Counted from the first letter of the stretch, positions 31,701-41,689 are shown. The stretch is 64,000 nucleotides of DNA from Closterium sp. NIES-65 (GCA_948144175.1 CANXME010002417.1:62001-126000); one strand, 5' to 3'. Translations and numbers: made by a program. Notes: generated by a model from the letters alone, not told the origin.

Positions 31701-34578
31701 CCCCCTCCCCCCTCAGGTTCCTGCCCCCTCAGGTGTGTCCCAGGTAGACGCAGTTGACCCGGTCGAGGTTACTGGTGACTCTGGTGCTGCTGCGGGTGCT
31801 GAGCCTGGGGGTGCTGACTCTGGGGGTGCTGTGCGCGGGGGTGCCGGGCCTGGAGGTGCTGCTACTGGGGGTGCTGAGCCTGGGGGTGCTGGGCCTGGGG
31901 GTACTACTGCGGAGGGTGCTGAGCCGGGGGGTGCTGTGCCTGGAGCTGCTGAGCCTGGGGGTGCTGAGTTGGGAGCTGCTGAGCCTGGGGGTGCTGAGCC
32001 TGGGGTTTCTCCTGCTGCTGCGTCTCGACGGGAGCCCCTCTCTCCACAGGAGCTGCGCGAGTGGTTTGCTCGCCGCTGGAGGCGTGCTGCTGGAGATGGA
32101 GCTTCTTCGACCGTTGAGGGTGCTGGTGCTGCCGGTCCCGGAGCTGCTGGGCCTGCGGGTCCTCCTGGAGCTGGAGCTGTTGAGGGTGTTGGTGCTGAGA
32201 CCACTGCTGTCTGTCCTCGCGGTGGTTCTGCTGCTGGTACTGCTGGAGGTCCTGCCGCTGGAGGTGTTGGTGGCGCTGGTACTGTCGCTGAGGGTGCTGG
32301 TGCTGTCCCTGCTGAGTCTGGAGCTGCCGCGCGGCCTCGGCCGTACTTCGTTCCGCTCCTGCAGCAGGTTCTTGGTATTTCTCCTCCGGTAGAGTGTCCA
32401 CAGCCTGTCCAGTCGCAGTCACTGTTGGAGCCTTCCTCTCCTCTGCCTGCTCCCTCTCCTTTAACTGGTCCTACTAGAGGTCTTACTGAGCGTCGTGAGC
32501 CTGCGTCTCGTCCCGCGTCGCCTGTTCGTGCTGCTCGCGCTAGTGGTCGCGGTTCGCGTCAGCGTCCTCCTCCTGTCCCTGGCACGCACCGGATGTCTCT
32601 GCGTCCGTCCACTGCTCCTCTGCGTGCCCCTTTGCCTTCTCCTCCTGAGTCCTCTCTTCCTGCGCTTGCCGACCCTGAGTCGGACTCTCTTCGTGCTGCC
32701 AGTCCTACTGTCACGCGTCTGCTTGCTACTGTCGTCACTGACCCCTCGTTTGAGTCCACTGCTGCGTCTGCTCTTGTCGCTGAGCTCGTCGACTTTGCTG
32801 CTCGCTGTCGTCTAGACTACGCTGCTAGTCTTGTTGCTGAGTCTGCGTCTGTCTGTCCTCCGTCCGTCGGGGGTGAGTGTGCTCTTGGCACGGACGTCCT
32901 AGAGGACAGGCAGGAGGAGTTACAGTGTCTGGCTACTGCTTCACCTCATCTCGCGTCTGTACTACTTGCTCCTGAGGGAGACCCGGATGCACTAGACATC
33001 CCGACTCCGCGCTCTTACGTGGAGGCCGTAGAGGGTCCCTACTCCTCTCAGTGGCAGGCAGCTATGGATGCAGAGATGGCTTCCTGGAAGTCCACAGGCA
33101 CCTACGTTGACGCAGTTCCCCCTCCTGGGGCGAACATCGTCAGTGGCATGTGGATCTTCCGGGTGAAGCGGCCGCCGGGCTCTCCACCTGTCTTCAAGGC
33201 GCGGCACGTTGCTCGTGGTTTCAGCCAGCGGCAGGGAGTTGACTACTTTCAGACCTTCTCTCCCACCCCGAAGATGACCACTCTTCGGGTGCTGCTGCAC
33301 ATAGCCGCTCAGCGCGACTACGAGCTTCACTCTCTCGACTTCAGCACTGCGTTCCTGCAGGGTAGCCTGCACGAGGAGATCTGGCTGCGCCGTCCACCTG
33401 GCTTCACTGGGACTTTCCCTCCTGGCACCCAGTGGAGCCTCCGACGGCCAGTCTACGGTCTCCGCCAGGCACCGCGTGAGTGGCACGACACACTGAGGAC
33501 TACGCTTGCGGCTCTTGGGTTTGCTCCGTCTACTGCTGACCCGTCGCTGTTTCTGCGCACCGACACTTCACTGCCGCCGTTCTACATCCTCGTGTACGTC
33601 GACGACTTGGTCTTTGCCACCGCGGACACTGCTGGACTCGCCTACGTGAAGTCCGAGCTACTGAAGAGACACACGTGCACAGACCTGGGTGAACTGCGCA
33701 GCTACCTTGGCTTGCAGATCACTCGGGACAGAGCACGCCGCACCATCACCTTGACTCAGTCACACATGGTGCAGCAGGTCCTTCAGCGCTTCGGCTTCAC
33801 GTACTCCTCGCCTCAGGCCACTCCTCTGTCTACTCGCCACTCGCTCTCAGCTCTGCCTTCGGATGAGTCCGTAGAGTCGAGTGGCCCGTACCCAGAGCTT
33901 GTTGGCTGCCTCATGTACCTGATGACCTGCACTCGACCTGACCTTGCATACCCTCTGAGCATTCTTGCACGCTATGTTGCTCCTGGGAGACACCGACCAG
34001 AGCACATGGCTGCAGCGAAGAGGGTATTGCGCTACCTGTGCAGTACGTCGGGCATGGGGCTAGTGCTTGGAGGGCGGAGTCCAGTGGTCCTTACAGGCCA
34101 CGCGGACGCTTCTTGGGCTGACGACCAGGCTACGCAACGGTCGTCACAGGGTTACACCTTCAGTCTTGGTTCCGGCTCTGTCTCGTGGCGGTCTACTCGT
34201 TCGTCTTCGGTTCTCAGCTCCAGTTGTGAGGCTGAGATCTACGCCGGGGCCATGGCTGCACAGGAGCTTCGCTGGCTCACCTACCTGCTGACTGACCTTG
34301 GAGAGCCGCCTCGTTCTCCTCCAGTGCTGTACGTAGACAACAAGGCCATGCTGGCCTTGTGTCGAGAGCAGCGCTTGGAGCACAGAACGAAGCACATTGC
34401 TCTCCGCTACTTCCTTGCTCGTGAGTTGCAGCAACGTGGTCAGTTGCGACTTGCGTACGTGGCCTCTGAGGCCAACACTGCTGATGTGTTCACCAAGGCA
34501 CTCGCGCCTTGTGACCATCAGCGCTTCTGCACCCAGCTGGGTCTTGTGCCTGTCTTGCCTCACTTGCTCTCTTCTTGA
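28723..34578 (+). CDS. Copia 1 gag-pol polyprotein
   Basis: One uninterrupted 1951-residue polyprotein from the ATG at 28723 (MATPSVLAFD), chosen because the related elements start at the same place. Order: gag (1-about 260), polyglycine tract (about 266-345), unusual zinc-binding segment C-x13-C-x3-H-x4-C (from 386), aspartic protease LDSGAS (515-520), GAG-pre-integrase with WHHRLGHPS and CVPC (about 671-720), integrase with DVWGP, HSDRGGEF and QQNGIAERR (about 740-850), reverse transcriptase with YVDDLVFA (about 1625) and RNase H (about 1790-1930). Integrase before reverse transcriptase is the Copia order. All catalytic motifs named are intact. It ends 212 bp before the right LTR. Confidence 0.95.
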   Translation: MATPSVLAFDAEGRAIDFEVWVDDLQLFLQCDRADSLSLFDLTSGASPAPAADADPTVRSQWATRDAAARLAVRRHLPTSERAHFSQYKSAQTLYDAVVARYSSPATAALSRLMLPYLFPDLSAFPTVADLITHLRTSDTRYRAALPAEFCAKNPPPMYITLYYVVARLPDSLRVVRDHFLAVCPTTLTVDVLEKALLAAEKSIVAVGASRGDPRTPIFEGCSPSPLLPSVASAAAADLLGLESVGAASAPSGRRRSGKGKGGKGAGGAGGGGGGGGGGGGGSGGGGGSSGGGGGGGGSSGGGGGGGGGGGGGGSGGGGGGGGGSGGGGGGGGGGAGRGGTQQRSGGGGGQRSQQQQQQRSRDIPPPQQLREWYTQRQRGGGTGPCTYVLRSGDRAGEQCGGAHPTQRCFGRLTDAWRQQFPGASEIPRWDELLRAGVAIFDLDFDAILAAMYAVTISEETEGYRCFQPDPGIGTAALGACEAAALGASASALSGTGETALSGTASPSSSLTFTLDSGASRSFFRDRTTLTPLGRPVAVSLADPSGGPVLSHFSTVLPCPAARSGTLSGLYLPSFSTNLVSGADLQDVGVHQFTPASQRVTHCTEARTGRHLATFSRRPGSSLYTLTVESPPVLASGQVAASGQVLAAASRSGPESAPCSCRLLSHETLLWHHRLGHPSLPRLRSMASRVLVSGLPQSLPPLPSGPGPSCVPCVEGRLRAAPHSSQFPPTEAPLQTLHMDVWGPAPVRGQGHERYFLLVVDDYSHYTTVLPLRSKGAVTEVLINWIREARLQLRKSFGSDFPVLRLHSDRGGEFSSRLLRDYCRARGIRQTFTLPDSPQQNGIAERRIGMVMDVARTSMMHAAAPHFLWPFAVRYAAHQLNLHPRVSRPAMSPVLLWTGKVGDASAFRVWGSRAFVRDLSADKLSPRAAPCVFLGFPTDAPGWQFYHPSSRRVMSSQDVTFDESVPFYRLFPYRTPSPPPPPDFLVPVPPPVDPLPPQVPAPSGVSQVDAVDPVEVTGDSGAAAGAEPGGADSGGAVRGGAGPGGAATGGAEPGGAGPGGTTAEGAEPGGAVPGAAEPGGAELGAAEPGGAEPGVSPAAASRREPLSPQELREWFARRWRRAAGDGASSTVEGAGAAGPGAAGPAGPPGAGAVEGVGAETTAVCPRGGSAAGTAGGPAAGGVGGAGTVAEGAGAVPAESGAAARPRPYFVPLLQQVLGISPPVECPQPVQSQSLLEPSSPLPAPSPLTGPTRGLTERREPASRPASPVRAARASGRGSRQRPPPVPGTHRMSLRPSTAPLRAPLPSPPESSLPALADPESDSLRAASPTVTRLLATVVTDPSFESTAASALVAELVDFAARCRLDYAASLVAESASVCPPSVGGECALGTDVLEDRQEELQCLATASPHLASVLLAPEGDPDALDIPTPRSYVEAVEGPYSSQWQAAMDAEMASWKSTGTYVDAVPPPGANIVSGMWIFRVKRPPGSPPVFKARHVARGFSQRQGVDYFQTFSPTPKMTTLRVLLHIAAQRDYELHSLDFSTAFLQGSLHEEIWLRRPPGFTGTFPPGTQWSLRRPVYGLRQAPREWHDTLRTTLAALGFAPSTADPSLFLRTDTSLPPFYILVYVDDLVFATADTAGLAYVKSELLKRHTCTDLGELRSYLGLQITRDRARRTITLTQSHMVQQVLQRFGFTYSSPQATPLSTRHSLSALPSDESVESSGPYPELVGCLMYLMTCTRPDLAYPLSILARYVAPGRHRPEHMAAAKRVLRYLCSTSGMGLVLGGRSPVVLTGHADASWADDQATQRSSQGYTFSLGSGSVSWRSTRSSSVLSSSCEAEIYAGAMAAQELRWLTYLLTDLGEPPRSPPVLYVDNKAMLALCREQRLEHRTKHIALRYFLARELQQRGQLRLAYVASEANTADVFTKALAPCDHQRFCTQLGLVPVLPHLLSS

Positions 34579-34792
34579 CTTTACTTGTTCTGTGACATAT
34601 ATATACCTGCTCCTGCTTGTCTAGTTTTATATATATGTCTGTACTCCTGCATGTGAACTGGCCTCTGGCCCTGCTCTTGTGCTCGGACTGTGTGGTGACT
34701 TTGTGATCCACCCTGAGCTTGCTTTGCTTTGCTTTGCTTTGCTTGACTGGTCTTGTGACCCCTTGTTCTCCCCCACTTTGCCTATGGGGGTG

Positions 34793-34924
34793 TGTCAGAT
34801 TATTATAGCTGATGCATGTTTGTAGGCTATAGTGGGGTAGCACATATGGGGTACAGCTTTCTAGGGTTGTATTTGTACCCAACTCTGACTTAGTCATTCA
34901 TCATTCCTGCTCATTTATTTCACA
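34793..34924 (+). repeat. 3' LTR of Copia 1
   Basis: 132 bp, identical to the 5' LTR, followed by the target duplication CTCCG. Confidence 0.95.
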
Positions 34925-35387
34925 CTCCGCCTTAATGATTTGCTCCTTCCCCTCCGGTATCAGTGTGGTGTCGTCAGCGTACCCGATATACGAGAGACGC
35001 TCGTCCGCCTTACTGATCCCCAGCTTTTTCCGCCACACCTCTTGCGCCAACGGTTCTACTGCGCAGAGGAACAGGTATGGAGCAAGCGGGCATCCCTGCC
35101 TTACCCCAGATAGTACTTCCACTCCATCTCCGAACCATCCATTTATTAACAGCCGCGTTTGTGTTCCCTTGTGCACAGCCAACCAGCCGCTCCGGGAAAC
35201 CCATCTCCCTCAAGATTCTGAAGGTGTAGTCCCTCGACACCGAATCATATGCCTTCTTGAAGTCAACGAGTAACAGAAACCAGTCCTTATTCTTGTTCCG
35301 AGCCGCATCAATCACATCGGCGATCAATCCCACTGCGTCCGTGAGTCGTCTCCCCGGCAGGAAACCGTACTGCTCCTATGAAATCAC
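34925..35387 (-). mobile_element. LINE, middle part (reverse-transcriptase core)
   Basis: Between the two Copia insertions. The minus strand codes QYGFLPGRRLTDAVGL, DFKKAYDSVSRDY, GVRQGCPLAPYLFL and the catalytic GYADDTTL of LINE reverse transcriptase. An in-frame TAG directly before EQYGFLPGR breaks the frame. The right end abuts Copia 2, whose ATCAC target duplication is at 35383-35387. Confidence 0.92.
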
Positions 35388-35519
35388 TGTGAAGCAAGGA
35401 AAATAGGAATGAAATGACTAAGGAAAGATTGGGTACAAATACAACCCTAGAAACCCTGTACCCCATATGTGCTACCCCACTATAGCCTACAAACATGCAT
35501 CAGCTATAATACTCTGACA
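35388..35519 (-). repeat. 3' LTR of Copia 2
   Basis: 132 bp. On the plus strand TGTGAAGC...CTCTGACA; differs by one base (T for C near position 16) from the other LTR. Confidence 0.94.
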
Positions 35520-35730
35520 CACCCCCATAGGCTAAGTGGGGGAGAACAAGGGGTCACAAGACCAGTCAAGCAAAGCAAAACAAAGCAAGCTCAGGGTGGA
35601 TCACAAAGTCACCACACAGTCCGAGCACAAGAGCAGGGCCAGAGGCCAGTTCACATGCAGGAGTACAGACATATATATAAAACTAGACAAGCAAGAGCAG
35701 ATATATATATATGTCACAGTACAAGTGAAG

Positions 35731-38700
35731 TCAAGAGGAGAGCAAGTGAGGCAAGACAGGTACAAGACCCAGCTGGGTGCAAAAGCGCTGATGGTCACAA
35801 GGCGCGAGTGCCTTGGTGAACACATCAGCAGTGTTGGCCTCAGAGGCCACGTACGCAAGTCGCAACTGACCACGCTGCTGCAGCTCACGAGCAAGGAAGT
35901 AGCGGAGAGCAATGTGCTTCGTTCTGTGCTCCAAGCGCTGCTCTCGACACAAGGCCAGCATGGCCTTGTTGTCTACGTACAGCACTGGAGGAGAACGAGG
36001 TGGCTCTCCAAGGTCAGTCAGCAGGTAGGTGAGCCAGCGAAGCTCCTGTGCAGCCATGGCCCCGGCGTAGATCTCAGCCTCACAACTGGAGCCGAGAACC
36101 AAAGACGAGCGAGTAGACCGCCACGAGACAGAGCCGGAACCAAGGCTGAAGGTGTAACCCTGTGACGACCGCTGCGTAGCCTGGTCGTCAGCCCAAGAAG
36201 CGTCCGCGTGGCCGGTAAGGACCACTGGACTCCGCCCTCCAAGCACTAGCCCCATGCCCGACGTACTGCACAGGTAGCGCAATACCCTCTTCGCTGCAGC
36301 CATGTGCTCCGGTCTGTGTCTCCCAGGAGCAACATAGCGTGCAAGAATGCTCAGAGGGTATGCAAGGTCAGGTCGTGTGCAGGTCATCAGGTACATGAGG
36401 CAGCCAACAAGCTCTGCATACGGACCACTCGACTCTACGGACTCATCCGAAGGCAGAGCTGAGAGTGAGTGGCGAGTAGGCAGAGGAGTGGCCTGAGGCG
36501 AGGAGTACGTGAAGCCGAAGCGCTGAAGGACCTGCTGCACCATGTGTGACTGAGTCAAGGTAATGGTGCGGCGTGCTCTGTCCCGAGTGATCTGCAAGCC
36601 AAGGTAGCTGCGCAGTTCACCCAGGTCTGTGCACGTGTGTCTCTTCAGCAGCTCGGACTTCACGTAGGCGAGTCCAGCAGTGTCCGCTGTGGCAAAGACC
36701 AAGTCGTCGACGTACACGAGGATGTAGAACGGCGGCAGGGAAGTGTCGGTGCGAAGAAACAGCGACGGGTCAGCAGTAGAAGGAGCAAACCCAAGAGCCG
36801 CAAGCGTAGTCCTCAGTGTGTCGTGCCACTCACGCGGTGCCTGGCGGAGACCGTAGACTGGCCGTCGGAGGCTCCACTGGGTGCCAGGAGGGAAAGTCCC
36901 AGTGAAGCCAGGTGGACGGCGAAGCCAGATCTCCTCGTGCAGGCTACCCTGCAAGAACGCAGTGCTGAAGTCGAGGGAGTGAAGCTCGTAGTCGCGCTGA
37001 GCGGCTATGTGCAGCAGTACCCGAAGAGTAGTCATCTTCGGGGTGGGAGAGAAGGTCTGAAAGTAGTCAACTCCCTGCCGCTGACTGAAGCCACGAGCAA
37101 CGTACCATGCCTTGAAGACAGGTGGAGAGCCCGGCGGCCGCTTCACCCTGAAGATCCACATGCCACTGACGATGTTCGCCCCAGGAGGGGGAACCGCGTC
37201 AACGTAGGTGCCTGTGGACTTCCAGGAAGCCATCTCTGCATCCATAGCTGCCTGCCACTGAGAGGAGTAGGGACCCTTTACGGCCTCCGCGTAAGAACGC
37301 GGAGTCGGGATGTCTTGTGCATCCGGGTCTCCCTCAGGGGCAAGCAGTACAGACGCGAGATGAGGTGAAGCAGTAGCCAGACACTGTAACTCCTCCTGCC
37401 TGTCCTCTAGGACGTCCGTGCCAAGAGCAGACTCACCCCCGACGGACGGAGGACAGACAGACGCAGACTCAGCAACAAGACTAGCAGCGTAGTCGAGACG
37501 ACAGCGAGCAGCAAAGTCGACAAGCTCAGCGACTAGAGCAGACGCAGCAGTGGACTCAAAAGAGGGGTCAGTGACGACAGTAGCAAGTAGACGCGTGACA
37601 GTAGGACTGGCAGCACGAAGAGAGTCCGACTCAGGGTCGGCAAGCGCAGGAAGAGAGGACTCAGGAGGAGAAGGCAAAGGGGCACGCAGAGGAGCAGTGG
37701 ACGGACGCAAAGACATCCGGTGCGTGCCAGGGACAGGAGGAGGACGCTGACGCGAACTGCGACCACTAGCGCGAGCAGTGCGAACAGGCGACGCGGGACG
37801 AGACGCAGGCTCACGACGCTCAGCAAGACCTCCAGTAGGACCAGTGTAAGGAGAGGGAGCAGGCAGTGGAGAGGAAGGCTCCAGCAGGGACTGCGACTGG
37901 ACAGGCGGAGGACCCTCTACTGGAGGAGAAAGACCAAGAACCTGCTGCAGGAGCGGAACGAAGTACGGCCGAGGCCGCGCGGCAGCTCCAGACGCAGCAG
38001 GGACAGCACCAGCACCCTCAGCGACAGCACCAGCGCCACCCACACCTCCAGCGGCAGGACCAACAGCAGTAGGCGCAGCACCAGCGCCCTCAGCAGCTCC
38101 AGCACCAGGAGGACCCGCAGGTCCAGCAGCTCCGGGACCGGCAGCACCCGCACCCTCGACGGTCGAAGAAGCTCCAGCTCCAGCTCCAGCAGCACCTCCA
38201 GACTCAGCAGCACGCCTCCAGCGGCGAGCGAACCACTCGCGCAGCTCCTGTAGAGAGAGGGGCTCCCGGCGAGACGTAGCAGCAGGAGAAACCCCAGGCT
38301 CAGCAGCTACAGACGCAGCACCCCCAGGCTCAGCAGCTCCCAGCTCAGCACCCCCAGGCCAAGCACCTCCAGGCACAGCACCCCCCGGCTCAGCACCCCC
38401 AGGCTCCGTACCCTCCGCAGTAGCACCCTCAGGCCCAGCACCCCCAGCAGAAGCACCCCCAGGCTCAGCACCCCCGCGCACAGCACCCCCCAAATCAGCA
38501 CCTCCAGGCTCAGCACCCGCAGCAGCACCAGAGTCACCAGTAACCTCGACCGGGTCAACGGCGTCTACCTGGGACACACCTGAGGGGGCAGGAACCTGAG
38601 GGGGGAGGGGGTCTACCGGGGGGGGAACCGGCACAAGGAAGTCCGGGGGAGGGGGGAGGGAAGGAGTGCGGTAGGGGAAGAGACGGTAGAAGGGGACTGA

Positions 38701-40203
38701 CTCGTCGAACGTGACGTCCTGGGAGGACAGAACACGACGAGAGGAGGGGTGGTAAAACTGCCACCCTGGGGCGTCAGTGGGGAAGCCAAGGAAGACACAG
38801 GGAGCAGCACGAGGGGACAGCTTGTCCGCAGACAAGTCGCGGACAAACGCCCGAGATCCCCAGACACGGAACAAAGACGCATCGCCAACCTTCCCCGTCC
38901 ACAGCAAGGCTGGGGACATCGCAGGCCGAGAGACCCGGGGGTGAAGGTTGAGCTGATGCGCCGCGTACCTCACCGCAAACGGCCACAGAAAATGGGGGGC
39001 AGCCGCATGCATCATGGACGTACGAGCGACATCCATGACCATACCAATGCGGCGCTCAGCAATCCCATTTTGCTGTGGTGAGTCCGGAAGCGTGAAGGTC
39101 TGACGGATCCCCCGTGCACGACAGTAGTCCCGCAGAAGGCGAGAAGAGAACTCTCCGCCTCTGTCAGAGTGCAGACGCAGAACAGGAAAGTCCGAGCCGA
39201 AGCTCCTCCTGAGCTGGAGACGAGCCTCGCGGATCCAGTCGATCAGCACCTCAGTGACCGCACCCTTGCTGCGCAAGGGAAGGACTGTGGTGTAACGCGA
39301 GTAGTCGTCAACCACCAACAGGAAGTAGCGCTCGTAACCCTGCCCACGGACGGGGGCTGGGCCCCACACATCCATGTGAAGCGTCTGCAGGGGAGCCTCT
39401 GTCGGGGGGAAGTGGGAGGAGTGAGGAGTAGCCCGGAGGCGACCCTCGACACAGGGGACACAGGAAGGTCCTGGCCCGGAGGGGAGAGGAGGGAGAGACT
39501 GGGGAAGACCAGAGACAAGGACACGGGAAGCCATGCTCCGAAGACGGGGCAAGGAGGGGTGGCCAAGACGGTGGTGCCACAGGAGAGTCTCGTGAGACAG
39601 GAGGCGACAAGAACAGGGGGCAGACTCAGGACCTGACCGGGACGCAGCAGCAAGCACCTGACCCGACGCAGCCACCTGACCAGACGCAGGGACAGGAGGA
39701 GACTCAACGGTCAGGGTGTAGAGACTCGACCCCGGCCGACGCGAGAACGTGGCCAGGTGTCGGCCTGTGCGTGCCTCCGTGCAGTGGGTCACCCGCTGAC
39801 TCGCAGGAGTGAACTGGTGAACCCCCACATCCTGCAGGTCCGCTCCACTCACCAAGTTCATAGAGAACGAGGGAAGGTACAGACCCGACAGGGTGCCCGA
39901 AGGGGCAGCCGGACACGGGAGGACAGTGGAGAAGTGAGACAGGACAGGACCCCCAGAGGGGTCAGCAAGGGAGACCGCAACCGGCCGGCCAAGCGGCGTA
40001 AGGGTAGTGCGGTCTCGAAAGAAGGAGCGAGAAGCCCCGCAGTCAAGTGTGAAGGTGAGGGAGGACGAGGACGACGCAGTACCTGAGAGCGCAGTCTCAC
40101 CAGTACCTGAGAGCTCAGACGCACTGGCACCTAGAGCAGCAGCCTCACAAGCACCTAGCGCAGCAGTACCAATGCCCGGGTCGGGCTGGAAACAACGGTA
40201 ACC
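35731..40203 (-). CDS. Copia 2 pol region (downstream of in-frame TAG)
   Basis: Open for 1491 codons in the gag frame, directly after the TAG at 40206-40204. The first Met is at 39861, but protease-coding sequence starts before it, so expression would need read-through or a fusion product. It holds protease LDCGAS (Copia 1 has LDSGAS), WHHRLGHPS, integrase HSDRGGEF and QQNGIAERR, reverse transcriptase YVDDLVFA and RNase H. The Cys next to the catalytic Asp is unusual for aspartic proteases, where DSG or DTG is the rule. Otherwise well preserved. Confidence 0.9.
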   Translation of the reverse strand, partial: GYRCFQPDPGIGTAALGACEAAALGASASELSGTGETALSGTASSSSSLTFTLDCGASRSFFRDRTTLTPLGRPVAVSLADPSGGPVLSHFSTVLPCPAAPSGTLSGLYLPSFSMNLVSGADLQDVGVHQFTPASQRVTHCTEARTGRHLATFSRRPGSSLYTLTVESPPVPASGQVAASGQVLAAASRSGPESAPCSCRLLSHETLLWHHRLGHPSLPRLRSMASRVLVSGLPQSLPPLPSGPGPSCVPCVEGRLRATPHSSHFPPTEAPLQTLHMDVWGPAPVRGQGYERYFLLVVDDYSRYTTVLPLRSKGAVTEVLIDWIREARLQLRRSFGSDFPVLRLHSDRGGEFSSRLLRDYCRARGIRQTFTLPDSPQQNGIAERRIGMVMDVARTSMMHAAAPHFLWPFAVRYAAHQLNLHPRVSRPAMSPALLWTGKVGDASLFRVWGSRAFVRDLSADKLSPRAAPCVFLGFPTDAPGWQFYHPSSRRVLSSQDVTFDESVPFYRLFPYRTPSLPPPPDFLVPVPPPVDPLPPQVPAPSGVSQVDAVDPVEVTGDSGAAAGAEPGGADLGGAVRGGAEPGGASAGGAGPEGATAEGTEPGGAEPGGAVPGGAWPGGAELGAAEPGGAASVAAEPGVSPAATSRREPLSLQELREWFARRWRRAAESGGAAGAGAGASSTVEGAGAAGPGAAGPAGPPGAGAAEGAGAAPTAVGPAAGGVGGAGAVAEGAGAVPAASGAAARPRPYFVPLLQQVLGLSPPVEGPPPVQSQSLLEPSSPLPAPSPYTGPTGGLAERREPASRPASPVRTARASGRSSRQRPPPVPGTHRMSLRPSTAPLRAPLPSPPESSLPALADPESDSLRAASPTVTRLLATVVTDPSFESTAASALVAELVDFAARCRLDYAASLVAESASVCPPSVGGESALGTDVLEDRQEELQCLATASPHLASVLLAPEGDPDAQDIPTPRSYAEAVKGPYSSQWQAAMDAEMASWKSTGTYVDAVPPPGANIVSGMWIFRVKRPPGSPPVFKAWYVARGFSQRQGVDYFQTFSPTPKMTTLRVLLHIAAQRDYELHSLDFSTAFLQGSLHEEIWLRRPPGFTGTFPPGTQWSLRRPVYGLRQAPREWHDTLRTTLAALGFAPSTADPSLFLRTDTSLPPFYILVYVDDLVFATADTAGLAYVKSELLKRHTCTDLGELRSYLGLQITRDRARRTITLTQSHMVQQVLQRFGFTYSSPQATPLPTRHSLSALPSDESVESSGPYAELVGCLMYLMTCTRPDLAYPLSILARYVAPGRHRPEHMAAAKRVLRYLCSTSGMGLVLGGRSPVVLTGHADASWADDQATQRSSQGYTFSLGSGSVSWRSTRSSLVLGSSCEAEIYAGAMAAQELRWLTYLLTDLGEPPRSPPVLYVDNKAMLALCREQRLEHRTKHIALRYFLARELQQRGQLRLAYVASEANTADVFTKALAPCDHQRFCTQLGLVPVLPHLLSS

Positions 40204-41604
40204 CTAATTCTCCTCACTATAATCCACAACATACATAGCAGCAAGGATAGCATCAAAATCAAGATCAAAGATCGCTACACCAGCCCTGAGAAGCTCATCC
40301 CAGCGAGGGATCTCACTAGCCCCAGGGAACTGCCGACGCCAAGCGTCCGTCAGGCGGCCAAAGCAGCGCTGGGTGGCGTGGGCACCCCCACACTGCTCAC
40401 CCGCGCGGTCGCCGGAACGAAGAACGTAGGTGCAGGGACCAGTACCCCCACCCCTCTGACGCCCAGCGTACCACTCACGAAGCTGCTGAGGCGGAGGGAT
40501 GTCCCGCGAGCGCTGCTGCTGCTGCCGCTGCGAGCGCTGGCCACCACCACCGCCGCTACGCTGCTGGGTACCACCTCGACCAGCTCCACCTCCTCCACTA
40601 CCACCGCCTCCTCCGCTGCCGCCTCCACCGCCTCCACCTCCGCCGCCTCCACCACCGCCGCTGCCTCCACCACCACCGCTGGCACCACCACCACCGTCTC
40701 CGCCACTGCTGCCACCACCACCACCACCTCCACCACTAGTCCCGCCGCCACCCCCACTCCCTCCGCCGCCACCGCCGCCACCGCCACCGCCCCCTCCAGC
40801 TACACCCGCGCCCTTGCCCCCCTTGCCCTTGCTGGAGCGACGTCTCCCACTAGGGGCAGACGCCGCGCCGACCGACTCAAGACCAAGCAGGTCGGCAGCA
40901 GCAGCAGAGGCAACAGAGGGCAGCAAGGGGGAAGGAGAGCACCCCTCAAAGATGGGGGTGCGAGGGTCACCACGAGAAGCACCTACAGCGACTATGCTCT
41001 TCTCCGCTGCGAGGAGGGCCTTCTCGAGGAGGTCGACGGTGAGGGTGGTGGGACAGACTGCGAGAAAGTGGTCCCTGACGACGCGAAGGGAGTCAGGGAG
41101 GCGCGCGACTACGTAGTAGAGAGCGATGTACATGGGGGGGGGGTTCTTAGCGCAGAACTCAGCAGGAAGGGCGGCGCGGTAGCGAGTGTCACTAGTGCGG
41201 AGGTGCGTAATGAGGTCAGCGACAGTGGGAAAGGCAGAGAGGTCAGGAAAGAGGTAGGGAAGCATGAGACGGCTCAGTGCAGCAGTGGCAGGGGAGGAGT
41301 AGCGCGCAACTACAGCGTCGTACAAGGTCTGAGCACTCTTGTACTGACTAAAGTGCGCACGCTCAGAGGTAGGGAGGTGGCGACGCACAGCAAGACGTGC
41401 AGCAGCATCGCGGGTGGCCCACTTAGAGCGGACAGCGGGATCAGCATCAGCAGCAGGAGCAGGAGAGGCGCCAGAGGTGAGGTCAAAGAGAGAAAGGTCG
41501 TCAGCCCTGTCGCACTGTAAGAACAGCTGCAGGTCGTCTAACCAGACCTCAAAATCAATGGCGTGACCCTCAGCGTCAAAAGCTAGGACACTAGGGGTAG
41601 CCAT
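40204..41604 (-). CDS. Copia 2 gag
   Basis: From MATPSVLAFD at 41604 to TAG at 40206-40204, 466 residues. Same order as Copia 1 gag: UBN2-like part, polyglycine tract interrupted by Ser/Thr/Asp/Ala (coded by GGT/GGC repeats at about 40570-40800), then the C-x13-C-x3-H-x4-C segment. The stop sits where Copia 1 reads ACT GAG GGT and this copy AAT TAG GGT. Confidence 0.9.
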   Translation of the reverse strand: MATPSVLAFDAEGHAIDFEVWLDDLQLFLQCDRADDLSLFDLTSGASPAPAADADPAVRSKWATRDAAARLAVRRHLPTSERAHFSQYKSAQTLYDAVVARYSSPATAALSRLMLPYLFPDLSAFPTVADLITHLRTSDTRYRAALPAEFCAKNPPPMYIALYYVVARLPDSLRVVRDHFLAVCPTTLTVDLLEKALLAAEKSIVAVGASRGDPRTPIFEGCSPSPLLPSVASAAAADLLGLESVGAASAPSGRRRSSKGKGGKGAGVAGGGGGGGGGGGGGSGGGGGTSGGGGGGGGSSGGDGGGGASGGGGGSGGGGGGGGGGGGGGSGGGGGSGGGGAGRGGTQQRSGGGGGQRSQRQQQQRSRDIPPPQQLREWYAGRQRGGGTGPCTYVLRSGDRAGEQCGGAHATQRCFGRLTDAWRRQFPGASEIPRWDELLRAGVAIFDLDFDAILAAMYVVDYSEEN

Positions 41605-41689
41605 GGCGACGACAGCGACGCAGTGCAAGCAGTAGGGAAAGAGCTCGCAGTGTCAGTGGGACAGTGCTCACCAGGCAGGGCAGGTCGTG

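Larger units (their letters stand above)
27536..34924 (+). mobile_element. Copia-type LTR retrotransposon 1 (full length)
   Basis: 7389 bp. Two identical 132-bp LTRs (27536-27667 and 34793-34924) begin TG and end CA. The 5-bp target duplication CTCCG is at 27531-27535 and 34925-34929. The primer site TGGTATCAGAGC (27668) matches initiator tRNA-Met, and a short purine tract (TATGGGGGTG) precedes the right LTR. One open gag-pol frame. Identical LTRs and an intact frame suggest a recent, possibly active insertion. It is inserted in the LINE. Confidence 0.96.

Noticed and set aside
40378..41520. 380-codon Thr/Ala-rich plus-strand ORF inside Copia 2
   Set aside because: Antisense shadow of the polyglycine gag frame.
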